From positions 4,526,001-4,590,000 of the forward strand of contig NZ_CP013926.1 of NCBI RefSeq assembly GCF_001562115.1: 64,000 nucleotides of DNA. The letters run 5' to 3'. The position numbers and the translations under genes are program-made. This stretch comes from Alteromonas stellipolaris (GTDB lineage Bacteria > Pseudomonadota > Gammaproteobacteria > Enterobacterales > Alteromonadaceae). Positions 55,956-64,000 of the stretch are shown one piece after another (the stretch's first letter is position 1; each line of letters begins with the position of its first letter). The notes under the pieces were generated by a model. That model had not been told where the DNA came from and searched no databases. It saw only the letters and a program-made list of their open reading frames with translations.

Positions 55956-57434
55956 ATGGCTAATTATTTCAATACCCTATCGCTACGCCAGCAGCTAGAT
56001 CAGCTTGGCCGCTGCCGCTTCATGGCACGCGAAGAATTCGCTGACGGTTGTCAGTTCTTAAAAGGCAAAAAGATTGTCATTGTAGGCTGCGGTGCTCAAG
56101 GTCTTAACCAAGGCTTGAACATGCGTGACTCTGGGTTAGATGTTTCTTATGCGCTGCGTCAAGCAGCCATTGAAGAGCAACGTGACTCTTACAAACGTGC
56201 TACTAGCAATGGTTTTACCGTTGGCACATATCAGGAACTAATTCCTAGTGCTGACTTGGTGTACAACCTAACACCTGACAAGCAGCATGCAAGCGTTGTA
56301 GAAGCGGTTATGCCGTTAATGCAAAAAGGCGCAACACTTGGATACTCACATGGTTTCAACATTGTTGAAGAAGGCCAGCAAATCCGTAGCGATATTACGG
56401 TAGTGATGTGTGCACCTAAGTGCCCAGGTACAGAAGTACGTGAAGAATATAAGCGTGGTTTCGGTGTACCAACATTGATTGCTGTTCACCCTGAGAACGA
56501 CCCTGAAAACAAGGGTTGGGATACCGCTAAAGCATTAGCGAGTGCAACAGGTGGCGATCGTGCCGGTGTACTTGAGTCTTCGTTTGTAGCTGAAGTTAAA
56601 TCTGACCTTATGGGCGAGCAAACCATTTTATGTGGTATGCAACAAGTTGCTGCAGTACTTGCCTTTGAGAAAATGACCGCTGACGGCATTGACGCAGCGT
56701 ATGCTGGTGCACTTATTCAGTTTGGCTTAGAAGCAGTCACTGAAGCACTTAAAATTGGTGGCGTAACCAACATGATGGACCGCCTATCAAACCCAGCTAA
56801 AGTGAAAGCGTACGATTTGTCAGAGCAACTAACTGACCTGCTTCGCCCACTGTTTGAAAAGCATCAAGACGACATCATTAGCGGTGAGTTCTCTCGCACT
56901 ATGATGGAAGATTGGGCAAACGGCGATGCGAACCTACTTAGATGGCGCGAAGAAACTGGTGAAACTGGTTTTGAAAACGCACCTGTCTATGAAGGTGAAA
57001 TCAGCGAGCAAGAATTCTTTGACCACGGCATCCTTTTAGTTGCCATGATCAAGTGCGGTGTAGAAGTGGCCTTCGACGTAATGGTTGAAGCGGGTATCTT
57101 GCCTGAGTCGGCTTACTACGAATCACTGCATGAAACACCACTTATCTCGAATACCATCGCTCGTAAGCGTTTGTATGAAATGAATGTGGTAATTTCAGAC
57201 ACAGCAGAATATGGAAACTACTTGTTTGCGAATGCAGCAATTCCAATTTTGCGTGAGAAATTTATGCCTACTATCGATACTTCAGTTATTGGTAAGGGAT
57301 TGTCAGAAACCTCTAATCAGGTTGAAAACAAGCGCCTTGTTGATATTAACGAAGCTATCCGCACTCACGGTGTTGAGCAAGTAGGTAAAACCCTGCGTGG
57401 CTACATGACTGACATGAAAGCCATCATCGGTTAG
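55956..57434 (+). CDS. ilvC: Ketol-acid reductoisomerase IlvC (class II)
   Basis: Mg- and NADPH-dependent isomeroreduction in valine and isoleucine synthesis. 492 residues, the long enterobacterial form with a duplicated C-terminal domain. The start [18 protein letters not shown] matches E. coli; the ATG at 55956 has GGA at good spacing and an ATG at 55938 is less likely. Rossmann loop [18 protein letters not shown]. Controlled by IlvY from the divergent gene. Confidence 0.96.
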   Translation: MANYFNTLSLRQQLDQLGRCRFMAREEFADGCQFLKGKKIVIVGCGAQGLNQGLNMRDSGLDVSYALRQAAIEEQRDSYKRATSNGFTVGTYQELIPSADLVYNLTPDKQHASVVEAVMPLMQKGATLGYSHGFNIVEEGQQIRSDITVVMCAPKCPGTEVREEYKRGFGVPTLIAVHPENDPENKGWDTAKALASATGGDRAGVLESSFVAEVKSDLMGEQTILCGMQQVAAVLAFEKMTADGIDAAYAGALIQFGLEAVTEALKIGGVTNMMDRLSNPAKVKAYDLSEQLTDLLRPLFEKHQDDIISGEFSRTMMEDWANGDANLLRWREETGETGFENAPVYEGEISEQEFFDHGILLVAMIKCGVEVAFDVMVEAGILPESAYYESLHETPLISNTIARKRLYEMNVVISDTAEYGNYLFANAAIPILREKFMPTIDTSVIGKGLSETSNQVENKRLVDINEAIRTHGVEQVGKTLRGYMTDMKAIIG

Positions 57435-57473
57435 GACAGTTTCTGTCGTTAGGTGCTTTATATAAGCCCTCTT

Positions 57474-57500
57474 GCCCGACCAATTTGGTCGGGCTTTTTT
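57474..57500 (+). terminator. Rho-independent terminator after ilvC
   Basis: Perfect hairpin GCCCGACCAA / TTGGTCGGGC with a single-base centre followed by TTTTTT, about 40 bp after the ilvC stop. Confidence 0.9.
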
Positions 57501-57518
57501 ATGCCTACTCGTTTTTAC

Positions 57519-58766
57519 CTATTCCCCACATTCGCGAACCCGCTCTGCATATCTCACCGCAAAGTAAGCCAACACAAAGAAGACAAAAAAGCCCACGCCT
57601 ATGGGGTATAAATTGCCATCTAAAAAGCTATCTACGAACAGCGCAATAGGCACAGAAAATAGGCTGGAAAGGGAGCCAATAATCGCGGCTCCAAGCCCTG
57701 CCATGTCGCCTAATGGCTGCATAGCAAGTGCGTTCAAATTACCAAATAAAATTCCCACAAAAAAGAAACCGACGAACATGGTAATAACGGTAAGCACAAG
57801 TGGCGGCAACCCATCGTAAGCGAACAATAAAGCAAGATAGACAACAGCAAATCCGTTAACGCCTTTAAGCGCAAAGCGACATAAACGGCGCATGCCGAAT
57901 TTCATCACCATGGTGCCATTGAAGTAAGACGCTAAACCAATAGAGAAAGCCAAAACAGCAAATATGTAAGGAAACAAATCGCCCACACCGTAGTACACCT
58001 GGAAAATGGTTTGTGAAGCACTTAAATACGCGAGAAACGAACCAAAAATTCCGGCCATTGCAAAGGTGTATCCCATCACTGTTGCATGAGTGAGGATGAA
58101 TTTTGATGACAAGTAAAACTGCTTAAATGAAAACGGCCTGCGTTTATGCCTAGGTAAGGTTTCCCCTTGCCTGCTGAAAAACCATGTACCCGCTAATGTT
58201 GCCACAATTAAAAATAGGGTGAATATATGAAACCACCCGAAAAAGGTCATTACAGCCTGTCCCACCATGGGCGCTATCATCGGCACAAGGATGAACACCA
58301 TCATGATAAATGACATCACTCGAGCCATCGCATCACCCACGTAAAGGTCACGAATAATCGCCATAGCAGCAATGCGAGGCCCCGACACCCCAAAAGCTTG
58401 TATCACACGCCCAACCAACATAGTTTCTAAATTAGTGGCCGACATGCATACAAACGTACCAATCGCGAATACAAACAAGCCAATTAAAATAGTGAGCCGT
58501 CTTCCACGACTATCCGCAAATGGACCAAAAAACATCTGCCCGAAGGCCATTCCCATAAAGAATACGGTCACAATAAGATGAGTGTGATGGGGTTCGTCAA
58601 CGTTCAACGTATCGCCTATTTGCAACAGTGCAGGCAGCATAGCGTCAATGCTTAACGCCACCAACGATGTCATGGTAGCCATCAGTGCGACAAATTCAAT
58701 TAACCCTAAAGGGGGCTTTCCTTGAGGCTGGCCAGCATTAGGCGCGGTCTCGCTTGAATGGGACAT
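57519..58766 (-). CDS. Bcr/CflA family multidrug efflux MFS transporter
   Basis: A 415-residue inner-membrane exporter with twelve helices. MFS motif A is FGPFADSRGRR and the drug-antiporter motif C region reads VIQAFGVSGPRIAAMAIIRDLY, as in Bcr and CflA (bicyclomycin and sulfonamide resistance). Substrate here unknown. Ribosome site weak (AGAG). Confidence 0.88.
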   Translation of the reverse strand: MSHSSETAPNAGQPQGKPPLGLIEFVALMATMTSLVALSIDAMLPALLQIGDTLNVDEPHHTHLIVTVFFMGMAFGQMFFGPFADSRGRRLTILIGLFVFAIGTFVCMSATNLETMLVGRVIQAFGVSGPRIAAMAIIRDLYVGDAMARVMSFIMMVFILVPMIAPMVGQAVMTFFGWFHIFTLFLIVATLAGTWFFSRQGETLPRHKRRPFSFKQFYLSSKFILTHATVMGYTFAMAGIFGSFLAYLSASQTIFQVYYGVGDLFPYIFAVLAFSIGLASYFNGTMVMKFGMRRLCRFALKGVNGFAVVYLALLFAYDGLPPLVLTVITMFVGFFFVGILFGNLNALAMQPLGDMAGLGAAIIGSLSSLFSVPIALFVDSFLDGNLYPIGVGFFVFFVLAYFAVRYAERVRECGE

Positions 58767-58880
58767 AATTTCTCTATTTAACGAAGAAGGGGATAGTACT
58801 TGTGTTGCTCAGTGTGATGATTGACGCGTTAGTGCATCAAAATTGCACGCTGAATGGGCAGAAGTGTAACGTAAAGATGA

Positions 58881-58928
58881 ACAAAAAGCCGCCAGTTTCA
58901 CGCTATTTGGTCGTGGAACTTGGCGGCT
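58881..58928 (-). terminator. Rho-independent terminator after the S9 peptidase gene
   Basis: Arms AGCCGCCA / TGGCGGCT with a GTT/AAC extension and inner CACG / CGTG pairing; on the - strand TTTTTG follows. About 35 bp after the gene. Confidence 0.7.
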
Positions 58929-58962
58929 CTGGCTGTTTTTGAAAAACCGCAAAAAGCCCGGC

Positions 58963-60948
58963 TTACTCTGTTTTCAAATACTTATTTAAAAATGCATCCA
59001 TTTCAGCAAAGAAGCGATGACGGTTACCTTGGATTGACAAGTAGTGATCACCCGACTCTAACTCAACATATTTAAAGGTCTTATCTAAATCTTCAAGTTC
59101 ATCAGCCATGTAGCGACTTTGTAACGGTCTAACTATGCGATCTTCTTCACCATGCACCAGTAGAATCGGCGTTTTTATCCCTTCTGCATTGTAATAAGGA
59201 GAACGCGATTCTAAGTCATCGAAGTCGTCACCAATTTGATCTTTTACCAAGTCTGAATTTACGAAGCGTCTGGCGTGGATAACGATATGCTTTAATGAAC
59301 TCACACCGGCAAAGCTTATTGCACATTGAAACAAATCAGGCGTTTTCACCGCCGCCATTAACGCAGCGTAGCCGCCGTAACTCGCGCCAACAATACACAT
59401 ATTGTCTTTGGTGGCATAACCTTGCTCAACCATCCAGTTTGCTGCATCTGTGATGTCATCTTGCATCGACAGCCCCCAGCTTTTCATCTGGCTTTGCGCG
59501 AAGTCGAAACCATAACCTTCCGAGCCTCTAAAGTTGGGGCGAAGCACCGCGTAGCCCTTATTGGTAAAGTACGAGGTCCAGTAATCGAAACCACTAAAAT
59601 CTCGCGCACCGGGCCCACCATGAGGGTGAATAATCGTAGGGAACGGCCCTTCTCCTTTCGGCAAGGTTAAGTAAGCTTCAATTTCAATATCATCACGGGC
59701 AGTGTAAGTGATTAGGTTATGCTCAGTCAGCATGCCTTCTTCAATTTTAGGATACTGCTGAAACAAGAAATCTAATGAACCTTTTTCACGGTCACCAATG
59801 AAATAGGCGCCAGGCATAGTGTCTGACTCAGAATAAACAATATATTTTTTCTCATCACGGCTAAAGCTAACGAGTGTATTGGAATAGTCGACCAACGCTT
59901 CGTCTAAGCCATTTTGAAGTGCGACATAACGCTCGTCCCAGTAATGTCTACCAAGGTGACGAATACCAATAGCATCGTTGGTAACAGGAGAGTAGATCAA
60001 ACTGCCATTTACGTCATAACCTTCATCAGAGAAAATTTCTGTATGCTCGTTGGTCTCAAGGTTTAACGTAAACAAGGCTTTGTAGTCTCCCTTATAACCT
60101 TGATAGTAGAGAATGTTGGGATCGAGACCGAACCCTAGAGGCATTTGTCCTTTTTCAGTCATGGCATTGTAACTAAACAGGGTTCGCCAACTGTCACCTT
60201 CTTTAAGTAATACGTGACGCTCACCGCTGTCATAGTCAAGTGTGATACCTACTCGAACATTGTGCTGTCTATCAACGACCCAATCTCTAATACTACGCTT
60301 CCCACGCTCTAACCTCGAAGTGCTGCCAGTATAGACATTCACTTTAAATACAGAAGGAAGGGCAAAAACTTCCACATCGATGGCCATTAAGATGTGTTCA
60401 GGATCGTCCGGTAGCCAATCAATCACATTATCTTGAAATTGGGGAACACGATTAGGGTCAGCGGCTCTTCGCTTAAGTCTTCGCCAATCTAGAAGGTGTT
60501 TAGGCTTTTCACCTTGCGCATCAAAATTCATAGCAAGTAGACGGGTGTCATAGACCCGCGTATTGCCGCGACGGCTTTCATAACGAGCGCTAACCACTAT
60601 TCGCTCATCGTTAACCCACCGGTACCAATTAATTTTAACCTTCTCGTTGTCTGAGTGAAGAAGGTAATGAATTTTACCTGTAGTCAGGTCAAACGTGGCC
60701 AAAACCGATAGTTCATCTGGCTCGTTAACGTTCTTCACAAACGCTATTTTATCGCCTTTAGGCGATAAGGCGGGCATTCGATAAGCCGGTAGGGCACTAA
60801 ATACGGTATAAGGCAGGGGCGCTGAGACATTTTCTACAGGCTCTGCGGTATTTTCGTCACTTAGCGCACAAACGCTTACTAAGCTGAAGAAAAATAGGAC
60901 AACTAAAGAAGTAACTGAATGGATACACGAGAAAAAACGACAGCGCAT
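58963..60948 (-). CDS. S9 family prolyl-oligopeptidase-type peptidase, exported
   Basis: A 661-residue serine peptidase with a signal sequence (about 1-30, ending SVCAL). An N-terminal seven-blade beta-propeller (YRMPALSPKGDKIAFV opening) is followed by the alpha/beta hydrolase domain with HPHGGPGARD, nucleophile GASYGGYAALMA, acid HGEEDRIV and histidine SGDHYL. Probably hydrolyses peptides outside the inner membrane. The ATG at 60948 is preceded by AAAGGA; a longer frame reaches 60972. Confidence 0.9.
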   Translation of the reverse strand: MRCRFFSCIHSVTSLVVLFFFSLVSVCALSDENTAEPVENVSAPLPYTVFSALPAYRMPALSPKGDKIAFVKNVNEPDELSVLATFDLTTGKIHYLLHSDNEKVKINWYRWVNDERIVVSARYESRRGNTRVYDTRLLAMNFDAQGEKPKHLLDWRRLKRRAADPNRVPQFQDNVIDWLPDDPEHILMAIDVEVFALPSVFKVNVYTGSTSRLERGKRSIRDWVVDRQHNVRVGITLDYDSGERHVLLKEGDSWRTLFSYNAMTEKGQMPLGFGLDPNILYYQGYKGDYKALFTLNLETNEHTEIFSDEGYDVNGSLIYSPVTNDAIGIRHLGRHYWDERYVALQNGLDEALVDYSNTLVSFSRDEKKYIVYSESDTMPGAYFIGDREKGSLDFLFQQYPKIEEGMLTEHNLITYTARDDIEIEAYLTLPKGEGPFPTIIHPHGGPGARDFSGFDYWTSYFTNKGYAVLRPNFRGSEGYGFDFAQSQMKSWGLSMQDDITDAANWMVEQGYATKDNMCIVGASYGGYAALMAAVKTPDLFQCAISFAGVSSLKHIVIHARRFVNSDLVKDQIGDDFDDLESRSPYYNAEGIKTPILLVHGEEDRIVRPLQSRYMADELEDLDKTFKYVELESGDHYLSIQGNRHRFFAEMDAFLNKYLKTE

Positions 60949-61281
60949 ATATTTTCCTTTGCTTATTAACAACCCTTATTGAACTATTCATCCTGTGATT
61001 AGCTCGAAGTTTGTACCACTATACAACGATTTATAATTCAAAAAGAAAGTTTAATTGTAATAATTAGTTACATTTAGACCAAACACTACACTAAAACGAA
61101 TTTAAGATTAACCTGTACTTTAGTTGTGCTTTTTTACTAAATACACAGTATATAAAGGGGTATGGTATTATCAGCATCGTCGATGCAGTGTTACTTATTT
61201 CGTATCATATTAGCGCCCCTTTTTTGTAAAGGCTGAAACCGCGCCGTCTCTTTTTTTTGCTACAAGGAATCGCATTTTTCA
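60949..61281. other. Divergent intergenic region between the S9 peptidase and tamA
   Basis: About 330 bp, very AT-rich, with the two outward promoters. A TATATAAA stretch near 61150 is the likeliest tamA promoter zone. No gene or RNA recognised. Confidence 0.5.
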
Positions 61282-63096
61282 ATGCCACCGTGCTTTCTCT
61301 CTTCTCTAAAAGCGCCGTTAGCGTGTATTAAAACCCGGCGCCACCAAGGTTACGCTCTTCGGTTTTTATCGCTGTGCCTATTTGTCATTTTTATCTCCTC
61401 TGCTCACGCAGTTACCTACAAAATCAATGGGGTAAAGCAAGATAAGCTTAAAGATAATGTTCGGCTGCACTTGAACAATTTAGATGTAGAAACTGAGCTA
61501 TTAAATGACCCATTCTGGCAGGACGAAGTTATCGCTACGGTAGCCACCGCCGTGCAGCCCTTTGGCTATTACAATAGTGATGCAACAGTGGAAGTCACTG
61601 AGGACGATGAGGTCGTTGTGACAGTTTCACTTAACGACCCACTTCTTGTATCAAAGGTCACCCGAGAAATTATTGGTGTAGGCCGAGAAGATAACGACTT
61701 TAGAAGCCGCTTTAATGGGTTTTCACTCAAAGAGGGGGATGTGCTTAATCAACCCGTTTATGAGTCTTTTAAGTCATCGATGTTCAATTATGCCTTATCT
61801 CACGGCTACTTTGATTTTTATTGGCAAGCCACGCGGTTAGATTTGGTTAGAGAAGAAAAAGAAGCCAACATTTTGCTTATTGCCCAAAGCGGCTCTCGTT
61901 ATAACTTTGGTAAATTGAAATTTATTGGGGAAGACAAAGCAAAAGCGATTATTGAACGACTCACTCCGTTTGAAGAAGGTGAACCTTATTCCTCAGCAAA
62001 ATTGTCTGACTTCAACCGTTCGTTAAATCAATCAGGGTACTTCAACCGCGTTATTGCAAGGCCTGTAGTAAGTGACGCTGAAGGGCTAAATGTACCTATC
62101 GAGGTTTCGCTAGCACATCGCCCTCGTGATGCTTTTGATGTTTCTATCGGTGCTGCTACCGACACTGGCCCACGTGTAACATTAGGCTGGGAGCGCCCTT
62201 GGGTAAATGATCGCGGTCATTCAATATCGTCCGATATTTTTATCTCTCAACCCGAGCAATCGGTTACGGCTGACTATCGCATTCCGATGCAGAATATCAC
62301 CAAAGATTACGTTAGCTTTGAAGCAGGTTATCAGTTCATTGAGTACAGCAATACTTCGATTGAAAGTGAAACCTTATCACTTGCTGCCCACCGCTACTTT
62401 CAAGAAGATAATTCTCCTTGGCAACACGATGGCTCTATCACCTATTTACGAGAAACCTACGATCAAGGCGACACTGACAACACCACAACGTCGCTAATAC
62501 TGCCAGGCTACTCGATAACTTACATTACCAAAGATAACGACCTTAATATTAACAATGGCAATTACTTTCAGTTCTTAGCCCAAGCAGGGCGAGATAATCT
62601 TGGCTCTGACATCAATATTGTGAAATCCGTATTGGAAGGCATGGTCATTCGTACCTTTTCTGATGTGCATCGAGTTTCTATTCGAGGCGAGCTCGGCGCT
62701 ATTAAAACCAATGACTTTTCACAAGTGCCTACATCACTGCGGTTTTATGCCGGTGGCGATCAAAGTGTTCGTGGGTTCGATTATCGAGAAATTTCCCCTA
62801 CGGACGATGTTATCGACCCTGAAACCGGTGACACTGTTACCGATGCCATTGGTGGAAAATACTTGGCAACTGCCAGCGTGGAATATGCTTACCGCATTGC
62901 ACAAAATTGGCGTATTGCCGCCTTTACCGATGCGGGCACGGCAACCAATGATTTAGATACTACATTAACTTACAGCGTGGGTTCGGGCTTTCATTGGCTA
63001 TCTCCTATAGGCCCAGTTCGCGTTTACGTAGCTCGGGGCTTTGCACCAGATGAAAAGACATGGCAGCTGCATCTAATGCTGGGGCCAGAGTTATGA
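61282..63096 (+). CDS. tamA: Translocation and assembly module outer-membrane protein TamA
   Basis: An Omp85-family outer-membrane protein that works with TamB in envelope assembly or lipid transport. 604 residues: a signal peptide ending SSAHA at about residue 43 after an unusually long N-region, three POTRA domains (to about 300), then a 16-strand barrel with the lid-lock motif VRGFDYREI. The start at 61282 has AAGGA 12 bp upstream, rather far. Its stop overlaps the tamB start by 4 bp. Confidence 0.92.
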   Translation: MPPCFLSSLKAPLACIKTRRHQGYALRFLSLCLFVIFISSAHAVTYKINGVKQDKLKDNVRLHLNNLDVETELLNDPFWQDEVIATVATAVQPFGYYNSDATVEVTEDDEVVVTVSLNDPLLVSKVTREIIGVGREDNDFRSRFNGFSLKEGDVLNQPVYESFKSSMFNYALSHGYFDFYWQATRLDLVREEKEANILLIAQSGSRYNFGKLKFIGEDKAKAIIERLTPFEEGEPYSSAKLSDFNRSLNQSGYFNRVIARPVVSDAEGLNVPIEVSLAHRPRDAFDVSIGAATDTGPRVTLGWERPWVNDRGHSISSDIFISQPEQSVTADYRIPMQNITKDYVSFEAGYQFIEYSNTSIESETLSLAAHRYFQEDNSPWQHDGSITYLRETYDQGDTDNTTTSLILPGYSITYITKDNDLNINNGNYFQFLAQAGRDNLGSDINIVKSVLEGMVIRTFSDVHRVSIRGELGAIKTNDFSQVPTSLRFYAGGDQSVRGFDYREISPTDDVIDPETGDTVTDAIGGKYLATASVEYAYRIAQNWRIAAFTDAGTATNDLDTTLTYSVGSGFHWLSPIGPVRVYVARGFAPDEKTWQLHLMLGPEL

Positions 63097-64000
63097 GAAA
63101 GCGCACAATTTCAACCATTCTATTAACGCCTGTGCTTATCGTGGTGTTTGTTTACGGATTATTAATTAGCCCTTTGGGTGGACCAACTATTCGCCTTATT
63201 GCCAATAATCTAGTGAGCGGGCTAAGTATTGAAAGCATTGAGGGCGGCCTGGCTGACAACCTTACTATTTCAAACGTTAAGTGGGAAAATGCGCAGTGGC
63301 GGGTACACGCTGAGTATGCGTACCTTGATGTTACGTGGCGCTGTATCTTTGAGCCTAGAGTCTGCGTTAACGAAATAAATGCCAACGATATACTTGTGGA
63401 GCAATTAAGCGCGGCCCCAGAAACAGAATCCACTGAAGAAACAGGCAGTTTTGCGCTGCCTTTACCTATAGAAGTAAGCCAAGCCAAGGTTGAGCGTTTT
63501 ACCCTTAACATGCCGAGCCAGACGGTTGAACTAGGGAAGTTAAACTTAGATGAGTTCTTGGGCAATGATAAGCTGACGATATCATCGGTGTCGCTTGAAG
63601 ATTTAGCCGTTACCCTTCATCAAGTTGAAGCATCCACTCAAACAACAGCCTCTTCGGCTAACGCGAACAAGGATGATGCTCCCTCTGAAAGTAGTGCTGA
63701 CAATAGTGCCACGAACAAATCACTACCAAAATCTTATTCGCTTTCATACACCGCCCCAGAACTGCCCACGGTTTCATCGCCTATTCCAATAAGAATCGGG
63801 GAGTTTTCACTGACCAATGGCACCTTAAACCAAGAAGAATCTGCCCAAACCTTATCAGCATTTACCTTTGAGGATTTTGAATTCGCTAATGCCAGTGTGT
63901 CCTTGGCCAATTTAAATATGGTACACCCTCAAGGAACACTTAATGGAGACATTGCCATCACCTTAGATGGTGCTTATCCGTTGTCAGTCTCACTAAACGG
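63093..64000 (+). CDS. tamB: Translocation and assembly module protein TamB (3' partial)
   Basis: The first 302 codons of a large AsmA-like inner-membrane-anchored protein that spans the periplasm and pairs with TamA. One N-terminal membrane segment (about 8-25), then beta-rich sequence with the family's opening features GLSIESIEGGLADNLTISNVKWEN and an early cysteine pair (WRCIFEPRVCVNEI). A Ser/Asn-rich stretch at about 185-210 interrupts it. The ATG overlaps the tamA stop (ATGA), so the two are coupled. The frame is open to the window end. Confidence 0.92.
   Translation, partial: MRKRTISTILLTPVLIVVFVYGLLISPLGGPTIRLIANNLVSGLSIESIEGGLADNLTISNVKWENAQWRVHAEYAYLDVTWRCIFEPRVCVNEINANDILVEQLSAAPETESTEETGSFALPLPIEVSQAKVERFTLNMPSQTVELGKLNLDEFLGNDKLTISSVSLEDLAVTLHQVEASTQTTASSANANKDDAPSESSADNSATNKSLPKSYSLSYTAPELPTVSSPIPIRIGEFSLTNGTLNQEESAQTLSAFTFEDFEFANASVSLANLNMVHPQGTLNGDIAITLDGAYPLSVSLN

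Noticed and set aside
57519..58766. Bcr/CflA transporter as an antibiotic resistance determinant
   Set aside because: Such exporters are normal chromosomal genes; there is no mobile element or sign of recent transfer around it.
63152..63565. A 137-codon antisense frame near the window end
   Set aside because: It lies inside the open tamB frame, which continues unbroken to the edge and has TamB features.

Overview
The window looks like a chromosomal segment of a marine gammaproteobacterium close to Alteromonas. This is inferred from how closely the proteins match E. coli housekeeping families, from Alteromonadales-type gene orders (nudE-cysQ, a cox cluster next to lexA and plsB, ilvEDA near yifB and ilvY-ilvC) and from a moderate GC content. 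Species was not established. Almost every base belongs to an intact, tightly packed gene. I saw no rRNA, tRNA, CRISPR array, insertion sequence, phage or conjugative gene.

Layout. 1-8 kb: nudE (5' cut by the window edge), cysQ, a periplasmic YceI protein, the osmoregulated periplasmic glucan pair opgG-opgH, and a small outer-membrane barrel. 7-25 kb: a scattered version of the E. coli yheSTUV / slyX-fkpA / greB-tex / bioH-gntX-nfuA neighbourhood. Genes absent from the E. coli version sit in the gaps: a DUF748 protein, a WD40 lipoprotein, a SprA-related putative metalloprotease with a small partner, and an M14 carboxypeptidase. 25-32 kb: an accessory stretch with a racemase, a VOC protein, a methyltransferase, an AraC/GyrI-type regulator, a MATE pump and a polysaccharide deacetylase. 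31.6-40.8 kb: a full cytochrome c oxidase locus. It has coxB (with a fused cytochrome c domain), coxA, ctaG and coxC, then surf1, a SCO-like protein, ctaA, ctaB, sco and a GNAT enzyme. 41-48 kb: lexA with two SOS boxes, a TonB-dependent siderophore receptor behind a Fur-like box, a GNAT enzyme and plsB. 47.8-57.5 kb: branched-chain amino acid synthesis (ilvE-ilvD-ilvA; ilvY and ilvC divergent) with a TRIC-type channel and yifB/comM between. 57.5-64 kb: a Bcr/CflA drug exporter, an S9 peptidase, and tamA-tamB (tamB runs off the window).

How the parts work together. The cox locus supplies the three core subunits, haem A synthesis (ctaB then ctaA) and copper delivery (sco, ctaG). The ilv genes give threonine to 2-oxobutyrate (ilvA), then acetohydroxyacid isomeroreduction, dehydration and transamination (ilvC, ilvD, ilvE); acetolactate synthase is not in the window. 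opgG/opgH make periplasmic glucans and tamA/tamB serve envelope biogenesis.

No convincing new multi-gene defence or mobile system was found. The observations most worth a second look are a SCO-like assembly protein that keeps CxxxC but lacks the copper-binding histidine, a SprA-related HExxH protein paired with a small rod-like protein, a near-perfect IscR type 1 site before nfuA, a long unexplained hairpin after ilvA, and an OpgH without the long N-terminal region known in E. coli.
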